Notes under the pieces: model-generated
Seen by the model: only the letters and a program-made list of their open reading frames with translations
Told to the model about the DNA's origin: nothing
The model's database searches: none
Assembly (NCBI GenBank): GCA_016200585.1
Contig: JACQEN010000327.1
Span: forward strand, 1 to 34,857
Source of the DNA: Deltaproteobacteria bacterium
Lineage (GTDB): Bacteria; Desulfobacterota; Binatia; HRBIN30
Direction of reading: 5' to 3'
Length of the DNA stretch: 34,857 nucleotides
Shown: piece by piece, positions 1-8,561 of the stretch
Position numbering within the stretch: position 1 is the first letter of the stretch
How the letters are laid out: each line of letters opens with the position of its first letter
Program-made: the position numbers and the translations under genes

Positions 1-147
1 CTCGCTAGGGGGCTGAGATGTCCTTAGGCGAGGACCGCTTCGCGATCGCGATCCCGAATCGACGCTTGCGCCGCGACCGTGTCGAAGTTTCTTGATTGTC
101 TTCTCTCATCACCTGCAATAGTGTCGCGCTCGTCTGCGTCTTTTCCA

Positions 148-168
148 GGTTGCGGGTGGCGGGTGTGG
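148..168 (+). repeat. short seven-base-period repeat in the leader of the first gene
   Basis: Three adjacent heptads of the form GGTNNSG (GGTTGCG, then GGTGGCG, then GGTGTGG) lie about 35 bases upstream of the preferred start of the cysteine-rich gene. Alone this could be chance in GC-rich DNA. It is listed because similar seven-base-period arrays occupy other gaps in this window. Confidence 0.3.
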
Positions 169-203
169 TGGTCTCACGAATCCTGACGCCGGGGAGAAAA
201 TCC

Positions 204-2810
204 ATGAAGGCAACGAGCTCGACGAGCCTGAGGGGTAGCGTTTTTCTCATCCTCTTGCTGGTGCTAGCCGTCGCTCCCAAGTCTGCCGCGGCGTACAACT
301 GCGGCAGGCGGCCGTGGCAGACGATATCCGTCAACCTGTCGGTCAACACGGCTGGCGCGCTGAGCATCTACGGTATCTCAACGCGGGTTCCGAATCTTGC
401 CGGATGCAACTTGACGAAGTACTCCGAGATCGAAATCACTCTGCCGAACGGCAGCGACGCCAGCACGATCAACTCGGCGTTCCTCAATGGCGAAGTCGGA
501 ATGTTCCTGCACGGATCAGGGACGAGCGTGACCTTCGTCTCGCAGGTGCCGGCGCGCTTCAATGCCCCGGTCAACATCCTCCTCAATGGGGTTACCAATC
601 CTCCGAGCGCCGGCAGTATGGTCCTCACCATACTCGCGCGCAATGTGCTCAACGGCGGAATCGGTACGACGGCATCTCAGCCCTATACGATCGGTGCGGC
701 CACGACTCCAACACCGGCGGGTTCAACGCCAACCGAGACCTCCACATTCACGCCGGGAGTGCCGACCGCAACTCCTACTCCGGGAGTAGCTGCATGCGGC
801 GGTGTTCTCAGCCCGCCGAGCAACTGTTGCAACGGTATGGTCGATCCCGGTGAGGAATGCGACGACGGTGGTGCTTGCTCCGGTGGTTCGAGCTCTGGGA
901 ATGCCTGCACGGTGAACGCCCAGTGCCCCGGCGGCGAGTGTCGCGCCTATGGTGGCGACGGCTGCGCCGCGAACTGCACCAACGAAAGGTCGGTGCGTTT
1001 TCAATTTACCGGCGCGCGCTGTTTCGGCGGATTCAAGGACGGACAATCGTGTGCCGGCATGCGGTTGTGCGTCGGTGGAGCCTTCAGCAACAAGCCGTGC
1101 TCAACCAACGTCGATTGCGGCCCAGCGAACGATCGCGGCGTCTGCCTCAGCGAATGCGATACCGCCGGTGACGGCAGCCAGTGTGCCGGTGTTGGCACGT
1201 GCACGGCTGGTGACGCTGGGAAGATCGGCCTTCTTTGCCCGTCACGCCTTTCCGGCAACCTGGCCAGCTCAACATTGAAAACCTGCCAGGGCGGGTCCGA
1301 ACCCGGTACGCTCTGCGTCGCAGACACGGATTGTGGTGGCGGTGGCGTTTGTCAAAACCCCTGTTCGCCGGGCGCCGCGTCGGGAATATGTCGCCACCAA
1401 AGCGGCATTGTCATCGAGAGCATCGGCCTTGTCCCGGAGATCCCCGTGGGGCCGATGAGCGGTGGCTTGCATCTGCACATAGGCAAGCACGACGCAGACG
1501 GCATCGTTCCTGTGGCGGTACCGGCGAATAGCGTATCGTTCGCGCCGATACGCGTTCCAGGATTGGCCTGCACGTGCATCGGCGGCGTATCGGTTCCGGA
1601 GCTGCATGGCCCCGGCAATGCAGCTTCGGGGATCATCGGCTGTGGCCTGGGCGGCCTCGCCAACACGAACGTCGATCTTTCGGTCGATCACAACACCACG
1701 TCGGGCGACCCTATGAATGGCCCGGGGGGTTGTAGCGGCGGTACCCGCGACGGCTTGGCTTGTGGGCTCGACAGCGATTGTGGCAGTGGCGGAACCTGCA
1801 GCGCAAGAGGTGGTGGCGGAGGTCTGTGCGTTGGTGGAGCCAACAATCAGCATCTTTGTCATGCCGATGCGGACTGCCCCGGCTCGATCTGCAGCAGTCC
1901 CGACGATGTCAGCTGTTCGGCAGCGGCGCCTGCGCTACCTGCCGGTTCTGGGATACCGGCTTGCCTGGAGAAGAAGGAAGTATGCTTCGGCGGTACGAAT
2001 CCCGGCGCGGCATGCAGTGCCAACTCCCAGTGTGGATCGGGTGGCACCTGCGGGACAGCCTGCAATCCCGTCTCGGCCCATCCAAACGTATGCAATGGTC
2101 CTGAACGCCTCACCTTCAGTGGCGGTGCGTCGGTTCCTGGCTCCGCCATCTTGCTCACCACCTTGAGCAGTCACATCATTGGCCCGCCGGATGACGACGG
2201 CACTTGTCGTAAGTCGAGCGTCTGTGTTCCATTGACTCTCAATCAGCCCGCTGCCCCGGTGGCGTGTGCGATCGACGGCGAGTGTTCGTCCGGGCAAGCA
2301 TGCCGCACCGCGTACTGTGCTGGCGTGTGTAGCGGCGGAAGCAGCGCCGGGGCGCCCTGCATCCGCGACACACAATGCGGAGTTGGGGGGGGTTGCACGC
2401 CGGGATCTACCTTTGGGCAGGCGTGCAGCGGTCTTTCTGGCGAGTGTGATGGCGGCGTCTGCGTCCCGGTAGCTGCGGCGAAAGGGTTCGACGGGTTGCC
2501 CTGTACGGCGGACGATGTGAACACGACGCCAAGCGTTGCGATAACGACCCCGATGACCACCGGGACTGCGTCAGCCGGCATCTCCGATGCGAGCGGATTC
2601 AACCTGTCAACGGGCGGATTGATCTTCGGCGGGGTTTGTTCGGGCCGATCTCAGTGTCTGACCTCTGTTCAAGGTCAGGCTTTTGATTGTTCTTCTCTCG
2701 CTGGACCCGCACCGTCGGCAACCGGCGCCAGTTTCGTTTCGGCCTATCCGCAGCTTGACCAGGTGACCATTGGCGATGCGGTTTACACCCGCAAACTGAC
2801 TGCCAAATAG
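204..2810 (+). CDS. secreted cysteine-rich repeat protein
   Basis: This is an exported 868-residue protein of unknown function. The ATG at 204 is preferred because GGGGAG lies seven bases upstream and the protein then opens with a normal signal peptide: a basic n-region, a hydrophobic LILLLVLAV core and an Ala-rich cleavage site near residue 30. The frame stays open upstream to 96. An N-terminal region of about 160 residues is followed by a Thr/Pro linker (about residues 175-200), which is a typical place for O-glycans. The rest is cysteine-rich. It has a Myxococcus-type CCNGMVDPGEECDDGG module near residue 215, then roughly seven copies of a C-x-G-G-x(3-5)-C-x(5)-C-x(3-5)-C pattern. The same modules occur in the giant protein at 12597-18575. 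There is no membrane anchor or sorting signal at the C-terminus. The first 200 bases of the window hold no other gene I can support. Confidence 0.8.
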   Translation: MKATSSTSLRGSVFLILLLVLAVAPKSAAAYNCGRRPWQTISVNLSVNTAGALSIYGISTRVPNLAGCNLTKYSEIEITLPNGSDASTINSAFLNGEVGMFLHGSGTSVTFVSQVPARFNAPVNILLNGVTNPPSAGSMVLTILARNVLNGGIGTTASQPYTIGAATTPTPAGSTPTETSTFTPGVPTATPTPGVAACGGVLSPPSNCCNGMVDPGEECDDGGACSGGSSSGNACTVNAQCPGGECRAYGGDGCAANCTNERSVRFQFTGARCFGGFKDGQSCAGMRLCVGGAFSNKPCSTNVDCGPANDRGVCLSECDTAGDGSQCAGVGTCTAGDAGKIGLLCPSRLSGNLASSTLKTCQGGSEPGTLCVADTDCGGGGVCQNPCSPGAASGICRHQSGIVIESIGLVPEIPVGPMSGGLHLHIGKHDADGIVPVAVPANSVSFAPIRVPGLACTCIGGVSVPELHGPGNAASGIIGCGLGGLANTNVDLSVDHNTTSGDPMNGPGGCSGGTRDGLACGLDSDCGSGGTCSARGGGGGLCVGGANNQHLCHADADCPGSICSSPDDVSCSAAAPALPAGSGIPACLEKKEVCFGGTNPGAACSANSQCGSGGTCGTACNPVSAHPNVCNGPERLTFSGGASVPGSAILLTTLSSHIIGPPDDDGTCRKSSVCVPLTLNQPAAPVACAIDGECSSGQACRTAYCAGVCSGGSSAGAPCIRDTQCGVGGGCTPGSTFGQACSGLSGECDGGVCVPVAAAKGFDGLPCTADDVNTTPSVAITTPMTTGTASAGISDASGFNLSTGGLIFGGVCSGRSQCLTSVQGQAFDCSSLAGPAPSATGASFVSAYPQLDQVTIGDAVYTRKLTAK

Positions 2811-2814
2811 ACCT

Positions 2815-2843
2815 GACTTCTTCGTCGATCTGCACGCGAAGTC
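2815..2843. terminator. hairpin between convergent genes
   Basis: GACTTC and GAAGTC form a six-base-pair stem, with an inner CGT/ACG pairing. It lies in the 40 bases between two genes that converge, so it could end transcription from both sides. There is no clear T-tract, which makes it a candidate only. Confidence 0.4.
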
Positions 2844-2850
2844 TGCCGGC

Positions 2851-3756
2851 TCAGTCGCCGGCGACGCGCTCGCAGACGCGCAGCTTGGCGCTGGCGGCGC
2901 GCGAGTTCTCCCGTACTTCGTCATCGCCGGCGGTGAGCGGACGCTTGGTGATGATGCGTACGCGTCCTGCAGCCTGCTCGGCGCGGTAGAAGTACTTCAC
3001 GATGCGGTCTTCCAGCGAGTGAAACGACAAGACCGCCAGGCGTCCGCCCGGCGCCAGTAACGATAGTGCTTGCGGCAGCGCATCCGTGATGGCGTCGAGC
3101 TCGTCGTTGACGGCGATGCGCAGCGCTTGGAAGACGCGTGCAGCTGAACGCGCCGCCTGCCAGCGCACGCGGCCGGGCAGGGCGGCCTTGATGCAGTCGA
3201 GCAACTCCGCCGTCGTTTGCAACGGCCGTCGCGCCACGATGGTCGATGCGATGCGGCGCGAAAAGCGTTCCTCGCCGAGCTTGAAAAAAATTGCCGTCAG
3301 CTCCTCGGCATCGCGGTTGTTGAGAATCTGCGCCGCGCTTTCGATGTTCACGTCGGTCGGATCGAAGCGCATATCGAGCGGCTCGTCGCGCATGAAGCTG
3401 AAGCCGCGACCGCTCACATCGAAATGGTACGAGCTGACCCCGAGGTCGAAGATGACGGCTTGAACCGGAGCAAAGTGCCGCGCCATGGCGATGTGTGTCA
3501 GCTCGCGAAAGCTGCCGCTGGCAAGGTGCAGACGCCCGGCGTCGACGGCATCGCCGAGACGACGACGCACCGCGGTCAGCAACTCGCTGTCGCGGTCGAT
3601 GCCGAGCACTTGGCCTGCCGGCGCCGTGTGCTCGAGTATGGCCGCGGTGTGTCCGCCACCGTCGATGGTGGCGTCGATGCAGCGCGCACCGGCCGGAAGT
3701 TGCAACAACTCCAGCAGGACGTCGGTGAGAATCGGAATGTGAACGGATTGTGCCAA
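2851..3756 (-). CDS. rsmH: 16S rRNA (cytosine-1402 N4)-methyltransferase RsmH
   Basis: RsmH (MraW) uses S-adenosylmethionine to methylate N4 of C1402 in the decoding centre of 16S rRNA. The 301-residue product is close to the family's usual 300-315. It carries the family signatures: the SAM-binding DATIDGGGHT at residues 28-37, DLGVSS at 104-109 followed by a RGFSFM...PLDMR block, and SFHSLEDR near residue 245. The start is a TTG at 3756, eight bases after the stop codon of the upstream LamG gene; I see no ATG or GTG nearby in frame, so translation is probably coupled to that gene. In most bacteria rsmH sits in the dcw cell-division cluster between mraZ and ftsL. Here none of those genes is present, which is unusual. 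Family assignment is firm; the start is less so. Confidence 0.93.
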   Translation of the reverse strand: MAQSVHIPILTDVLLELLQLPAGARCIDATIDGGGHTAAILEHTAPAGQVLGIDRDSELLTAVRRRLGDAVDAGRLHLASGSFRELTHIAMARHFAPVQAVIFDLGVSSYHFDVSGRGFSFMRDEPLDMRFDPTDVNIESAAQILNNRDAEELTAIFFKLGEERFSRRIASTIVARRPLQTTAELLDCIKAALPGRVRWQAARSAARVFQALRIAVNDELDAITDALPQALSLLAPGGRLAVLSFHSLEDRIVKYFYRAEQAAGRVRIITKRPLTAGDDEVRENSRAASAKLRVCERVAGD

Positions 3757-3764
3757 GGGTTTTC

Positions 3765-4853
3765 TCAGGGGTGCGATTGCGCCGCCAGGCCGGTAACCTC
3801 GTCGGCCGAAAGAGCGCGCGGAAAGATGTGGAAGTCTTTGATGGAGCTACGCGCTCCGGGTGCACCCCCGGCGTAATCGGAGCCGATCAGCCAGGGCGTT
3901 CCGGCGGGGATTTGCAGCTCGCCGTTGTATTCTCTGTAACCCACCGAGCGGCCATCGACGTACAGCGCCGTGACGCCGTCGCCCCAGGTGGCAGTGACGA
4001 CGTGCGTGTCTCCTTGATGCCAGTCGGAGATGTCGACCCCGACGCCGCTTTCGTCGCCGGTGTTGTCGCAGAACAGGAAACGAAGATATCGACCGTTCTT
4101 GAAGATCTGGATGCGGTTCTGGAACGTCGTGGTGCGCCACTGGAAGAAGGAGGCGTTGGAATCGGTTTCTCCCACCCACTCGGGAAGGATTGCGAACGAT
4201 ACGGTTGCCGCCGTTCCGGTCACCGAATCGACGTGCGGAATCGCAAACTGAGCGCCCTCCGAAAAGCGCGCGCCGTGCTCGTCCAAGGTGATGCCGGATT
4301 CGACGATCGGTGCGGCGTCGCCCTTGTCGGGTACAGTCGATTTGTCGAATTTCAGCGACACCGCCGGTCCGTTCGGATCGTTGTCGCCTGCTCCGGGTGT
4401 TCCACTGGTTGCGGCGCCGGCGGCACTCGCCTGCTCGGTTGAGGTTCCGGCCGCACCCGGCTGATTTCTTGCGCTGCTTGGCGACGCCTTCCCCGCCTTT
4501 GCTTCTGCGGCAGCTTCCGGCGCGTCATCGCCGTCGGCTTCGAGCCCCGGGTTATCGTTTTCCGCTCCGGATGCTGCTGCGGCGCCACCTGGCCTGCCGG
4601 CGCGCTGGCGTGCACGGTTCAAGGCTGCGTCCAAGGGCGCCGATTCATCGGAATCGGCGAAGCCGGAGTTGCCGCGGCGATTGGGAATGCGGGCGACCCG
4701 GCTGTCCGTTGCCGAGACGCCGGCCCGGCTGTGGCGGTCGGAGCTCTCCGTGCCGTCCGTATCGTTACCGGCCGAGTGCGAGCGGTGCAGCAACATTGCC
4801 ATCGCCAAGAGAACCAGCGTCGTCGCGATACCTATCACCCAGGTCCGGGGCAT
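3765..4853 (-). CDS. membrane-anchored LamG/concanavalin-A-like domain protein
   Basis: This 362-residue protein has an uncleaved-looking N-terminal membrane segment (about residues 6-22, IGIATTLVLLAMAMLL), then a long Ala/Gly/Ser/Asp-rich linker to about residue 165. The C-terminal domain of about 190 residues resembles the LamG/concanavalin-A-like jelly-roll fold. It shows the alternating strand pattern, a VDGRSVGYREYNG hairpin and the terminal IKDFHIFPRALSADEV motif, in which the phrase about altered position of the 'FxRALSxxEV' type is typical of LamG_3 domains. Such domains usually bind glycans or act as adhesion modules; the ligand here is unknown. It probably sits on the outer face of the inner membrane with the lectin-like domain in the periplasm. 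The gene runs straight into rsmH with an eight-base gap and is divergent from the glycosyltransferase at 5009, with a 155-base promoter region between them. Confidence 0.75.
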   Translation of the reverse strand: MPRTWVIGIATTLVLLAMAMLLHRSHSAGNDTDGTESSDRHSRAGVSATDSRVARIPNRRGNSGFADSDESAPLDAALNRARQRAGRPGGAAAASGAENDNPGLEADGDDAPEAAAEAKAGKASPSSARNQPGAAGTSTEQASAAGAATSGTPGAGDNDPNGPAVSLKFDKSTVPDKGDAAPIVESGITLDEHGARFSEGAQFAIPHVDSVTGTAATVSFAILPEWVGETDSNASFFQWRTTTFQNRIQIFKNGRYLRFLFCDNTGDESGVGVDISDWHQGDTHVVTATWGDGVTALYVDGRSVGYREYNGELQIPAGTPWLIGSDYAGGAPGARSSIKDFHIFPRALSADEVTGLAAQSHP

Positions 4854-5008
4854 ATCGTCACGTTAGCTGTTTTTCAGCTCGACCTGAAGGTTGCATTCTT
4901 ATCTGTTTTTTGGGCCTGGCGAGTTGCTGCTCGGACGTCGGTGTCGTCATCCGTGTTTGGGCATCGGGGTTGCGCTGCCGGACCCTCCACGATAATCCCC
5001 TCTTGGTT

Positions 5009-5785
5009 ATGGCGCAGGCTGCTCCTCGACCCGTTTCTCAAACGTCGGCTCGTCGCAAGGTGATTGTCGCGCTTCCGGCTTTCAACGAGGAGCCGAATTT
5101 GCCGGTGCTCTTCGACGGTTTGCGTGCCACCCTCGAAGGTCACGGCATCGACTACGAAGTGATCGTCGTCGACGACGGCAGCAAGGACCGAACCGCCGAC
5201 CTGGTGCGCGAGTACGCCGGGCGCATGCCGATGCTGTTGGTTCAGCACCCCGTGAATCTTGGGCTGGGAGCGACGTTGCGCGACTGTTTGCAGACAGCGG
5301 TGGAACGAGCCGGCGAGCGCGATGTCGTCATTACGATGGATGCCGACGCCACCCATCCGCCCGGCCTGATGATCCGCATGCTGCAGATGATCGAGGAAGG
5401 ATTCGACGTCGTCATCGGTTCGCGCTTTCAGCCGATGGCGCGGGTGTACGGCGTATCGCTGCCGCGCCGGATGATGACGCGTTGCGCGTCGATCCTGATG
5501 CGGACGCTGTTCCCGATGGGAGTGCGCGATTTTACCTGCGGTTACCGCGCCTATCGTGCCAGTGCCCTGCGCCAAGCGATGGCGCGTTACGGCAGCAGCT
5601 TTGTCGACCAGGAAGGCTTCCAGTGCATGCTCGATGTGCTGCTCAAGCTGCGCCCGATGAACTTCGTCATCGGCGAGGTGCCGATGGTTTTGCGCTACGA
5701 CCTCAAAGGCGGCGTCAGCAAGATGCGCCTCGGTCGCACGGCGAAGAACAGCTTGCTGCTCCTGGCCAAGCGACGGTTTGGGTAA
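5009..5785 (+). CDS. family 2 glycosyltransferase, polyprenyl-phosphate sugar synthase type
   Basis: This is a GT-A fold glycosyltransferase of 258 residues. It opens with VIVALPAFNEEPNLPVLFDG, followed by VIVVDDGSKDRT, the nucleotide-sugar binding block of DPM1-like enzymes. MDADATH near residue 110 supplies the metal-binding DxD. FTCGYRAYRA and a C-terminal KGGVSKMRLG block are also typical. Such enzymes move mannose or glucose from a nucleotide sugar to a polyprenyl phosphate at the inner face of the membrane, making a donor for GT-C transferases. There is no C-terminal membrane pair, so it is probably peripheral. The ATG at 5009 is preferred because homologous sequence starts about 18 residues later; the open frame upstream overlaps the divergent LamG gene and has no glycosyltransferase features. 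It converges with the GT-C gene at 5808 with only 22 bases between stops. Confidence 0.85.
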   Translation: MAQAAPRPVSQTSARRKVIVALPAFNEEPNLPVLFDGLRATLEGHGIDYEVIVVDDGSKDRTADLVREYAGRMPMLLVQHPVNLGLGATLRDCLQTAVERAGERDVVITMDADATHPPGLMIRMLQMIEEGFDVVIGSRFQPMARVYGVSLPRRMMTRCASILMRTLFPMGVRDFTCGYRAYRASALRQAMARYGSSFVDQEGFQCMLDVLLKLRPMNFVIGEVPMVLRYDLKGGVSKMRLGRTAKNSLLLLAKRRFG

Positions 5786-5807
5786 GGCAGAGGCGATCTC
5801 GTCGCGC

Positions 5808-8450
5808 CTACTTGGCGGTCGGTTGCCAGTCGCCTTTGACCATCGCCACGACCTGCTCGGGAGTGAAGCCCTCGTAGGTCAAGGTGTCCTTGTAGCTCTT
5901 GACCATGAACCAGCCGCCTTGATCGCCTTTGGCAGGAACGACGCGTAGCTCGATTGGCTTGCCGGGAGTGATCTGATCCGCCGGGATATCGATCAGCAGC
6001 ACGCCGGTGCGCCCTCCCGCTTCACCCTTGTAGATGAAGGTCATGCGATAGGCGCCGCTCGTCCACGACTTCACTCCCCGTTCCTCCGGCAGGGCGAAGG
6101 GTAAGACGAACTTGCCGTTCACATACAGCTCGCCTTCGAAAGGGACTTCCGACAGCGACGCGGTCAGCACCGCGATCGTGCGTTTCTTCACGGACGGGGC
6201 CGCGCTCATCCACACGACTTCACTCTCGGGATCCTGCAGGTACGACCACCACGACTCGGTGCCGCCGCGGTAGTCGGGGTACGAGCTCTGTGTGTGCTTG
6301 AAGCGCACAATCGAATCGAAACCTTCGATCAGCTGCATATCGGCGGTCGGCAGCGGCGCGGCTTCGGCGGGGACGATCTCTGCCGGAATCTCGGCATCGA
6401 AGGTGATGTTGGGCGCATCGTGCCCCTGCTCGTCGGTGAGCCGCGCGATGAAATACCAGTCGCCGACACCCTCGCAACTCTTCACGACCAGGAGGTTGTT
6501 GCCGACGCCGAGTGCGATCTCCTTGCGGATGGGCGTCACGCCGAGATTCAGGGGCCAGGCGGTCAGCGATTGTCCGTTCAGCCACAGCTGCGCCGGATCA
6601 CCCGAGCCAGCGATCTCCAGGAATACCTTTTGCGCTACCGTGGAGTGCACACTCGTAGCGGTGTAGGCGCAGACGAATTCGGGATTGCCGGGGTGGCGCG
6701 GGTCGGCGACGGCGTAAAACGAGTTCAGGTCGACGCGGACGTTGCGTTGCGAGATCGGCCGCCAGTAGATGTCGCCGTACGCTCCCTTGTAACGGTCCTT
6801 CGATATCTTCTTGACGTCGATGAAGTCTGTCTTCGTGCCTTGGTTGTTTTCGTTTTCGTACAATCCAAGTCCGAGCCACTTGTTGAGGAAGGCCTTGCGC
6901 GAGCGCACTTCGGCGATGACGAACTCCTCCTGGCCGCCGGGAGCGACGATGCGCTTCTTGATGTCGTAGTCGTTGAAGTAGCTGAGGTCCTGCGTGCGCA
7001 GCTGGTAGAGGATGGGCTTGTTGATCGAGTACTCCGAATAGAAGGCGGGATCGGCGATAAGGTAGCCGATGTCGTGCGACTTCATATACTCGATGGGGTC
7101 GACCCGATTGTAGAACAGCGGAAAGATCTGCGGTTGATTGACCTCGGTGGCGGTGATCATCAAGCGGTCGTACTGCTTGCGCAATGGCTCCATGAACTGG
7201 ATCGAGTCGCGATAGCCGTATTGAAAGCCACCGTAGGTCGGCGCCGAGTACTTCGGATAGTCGTTGAAGTAGAAGCGCAGGTACGCGGTGAATTGGATGC
7301 CGACGAAATACCCTACCGCAACCAACGCAGCCGCTTGCAACGTCAGCACCAGCGGGCGCCAGCGGACTGCGCTCAGCATCCACAGGGCTGCGGCGAGGCC
7401 GAGCCCGGCAAGCAGACAAAAGGCCGGCACACCGATGAAGGAACGTGTCGCAGAGGGGATCTCTGTCAGCAAGCTGGCGCCGACGGGGTAACAGATGAGC
7501 CACCACACCAGCAGCTTGCTGAAGCGTTCACGCCGCAACAGGGCGGCGACGATGCCGAGCACCAGAAAGGGAGCGAAGGCCGGTAGAAGCTCGCCGAACT
7601 CGCGCACCGAGTGGCGCGAGATGTTGTCGCCGTGCTCGAACAGGAAGCGCGGCAAGAAAAATTCCTTGTAGCCGTCGATGTAGCGTAGGAGCTGAGGCTT
7701 CCACGGTTCGTGCAGATCGATCCAGGTCGTGCGTTGCGTGTACAGCGCTCCTTGGGGGTTCAGACGATAGAAGATGCCGAGCGGGGTGATGGTGGCGATG
7801 GCGACGACGATCGCCAGCAGGGTCTCTTTCCAGCGCCGCAAGAGCGTCGGCAGATAGAGCAGGCCGAAGCCGAGAAAGAAGAGGGGCACGAAGACCGTCG
7901 AGATGGCGTAGTTGTACGGGCAGAGGGCGCAGAGGAAGACCGCGGGAACCAGAGTGCGCCGGCCTTGCACGAAGCGGACGAGAAAATAGGCGCCCAGCGT
8001 GAACAGGAAGGCGAACGGCGTCATCTCGAAGGCGATACGACTGAAGTGCAGATGCCACGGTGCCACGGTCAGAAAGGCCGCGGCGAACAGGCCGACCCAC
8101 GGATTGAAGAGCGCGCTGCCCAACGCGTAGAGGGCCCAGATCGAACCGACGCCGTAAAGCGCCGCCGGCAGGCGCGTGGTGAGCTCGTCGGCGCCGAACA
8201 AGCGCGTCGTCAGCGCGGTCGTGTAGATGTAGACGGTATTCTTGTAGCCACCGAACGACCATACGAGCAGCGGCAGGAAGCGCCCGTTCTCGTCGTAACC
8301 CGTCTTGCCGATCGCGTAACCGTTGTAGCCAAACGCCGCTTCGTCGCAGAAGAAGCCACCCGGTACGTTCTTCAGGTCGTAGAGGCGCAGGACCGTCGCT
8401 CCGAGGAGCACGATGGCGAGCAACGTGATTCGTACACTGCGACGTTCCAT
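5808..8450 (-). CDS. GT-C (PMT/ArnT-type) membrane glycosyltransferase with large soluble C-terminal half
   Basis: This 880-residue protein has many hydrophobic segments from residue 8 to about 385. The first extracytoplasmic loop carries CDEA (Asp36-Glu37), the acidic pair that GT-C enzymes of the PMT/ArnT type use for catalysis and metal or donor binding. YKNTVYIY, PAALYGVGSIWALYALG and APWHLHFSRIAFE also match the family. The C-terminal 490 residues are soluble and probably periplasmic. They include a beta-sandwich-like stretch (VFLEIAGSGDPAQLWLNGQ near residue 620) like carbohydrate-binding modules. The likely role is transfer of sugar from a polyprenyl-phosphate donor to protein or lipid outside the membrane; donor and acceptor are unknown. 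ATG 8450 is preferred over an in-frame TTG at 8459 because GAAAG lies nine bases upstream of it. The GT2 gene at 8562-9311 lies upstream on the same strand, and both probably form one transcript. Confidence 0.8.
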   Translation of the reverse strand: MERRSVRITLLAIVLLGATVLRLYDLKNVPGGFFCDEAAFGYNGYAIGKTGYDENGRFLPLLVWSFGGYKNTVYIYTTALTTRLFGADELTTRLPAALYGVGSIWALYALGSALFNPWVGLFAAAFLTVAPWHLHFSRIAFEMTPFAFLFTLGAYFLVRFVQGRRTLVPAVFLCALCPYNYAISTVFVPLFFLGFGLLYLPTLLRRWKETLLAIVVAIATITPLGIFYRLNPQGALYTQRTTWIDLHEPWKPQLLRYIDGYKEFFLPRFLFEHGDNISRHSVREFGELLPAFAPFLVLGIVAALLRRERFSKLLVWWLICYPVGASLLTEIPSATRSFIGVPAFCLLAGLGLAAALWMLSAVRWRPLVLTLQAAALVAVGYFVGIQFTAYLRFYFNDYPKYSAPTYGGFQYGYRDSIQFMEPLRKQYDRLMITATEVNQPQIFPLFYNRVDPIEYMKSHDIGYLIADPAFYSEYSINKPILYQLRTQDLSYFNDYDIKKRIVAPGGQEEFVIAEVRSRKAFLNKWLGLGLYENENNQGTKTDFIDVKKISKDRYKGAYGDIYWRPISQRNVRVDLNSFYAVADPRHPGNPEFVCAYTATSVHSTVAQKVFLEIAGSGDPAQLWLNGQSLTAWPLNLGVTPIRKEIALGVGNNLLVVKSCEGVGDWYFIARLTDEQGHDAPNITFDAEIPAEIVPAEAAPLPTADMQLIEGFDSIVRFKHTQSSYPDYRGGTESWWSYLQDPESEVVWMSAAPSVKKRTIAVLTASLSEVPFEGELYVNGKFVLPFALPEERGVKSWTSGAYRMTFIYKGEAGGRTGVLLIDIPADQITPGKPIELRVVPAKGDQGGWFMVKSYKDTLTYEGFTPEQVVAMVKGDWQPTAK

Positions 8451-8468
8451 ATGGTTCAACTTTCTACT

Positions 8469-8484
8469 GACGATCCGGATCGTC
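8469..8484. promoter_or_regulatory. perfect 16-bp palindrome upstream of the GT-C gene
   Basis: GACGATCCGGATCGTC is its own reverse complement. It lies 19 bases upstream of the ATG at 8450 on the minus strand, in the gap after the GT2 gene. The position suits an operator for a dimeric regulator or a processing site; no regulator gene is nearby, so the role is a guess. Confidence 0.4.
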
Positions 8485-8561
8485 TACGAATCGAGGCGTC
8501 GTGGAGATCCGAATCCCGACGGTCATTCATCGACTGCGCCATCGCGACGATGCTTCGATTG

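Noticed and set aside
5..367. A 120-codon minus-strand frame at the left edge
   Set aside because: It overlaps the signal peptide and N-terminus of the cysteine-rich gene and shows no domain.
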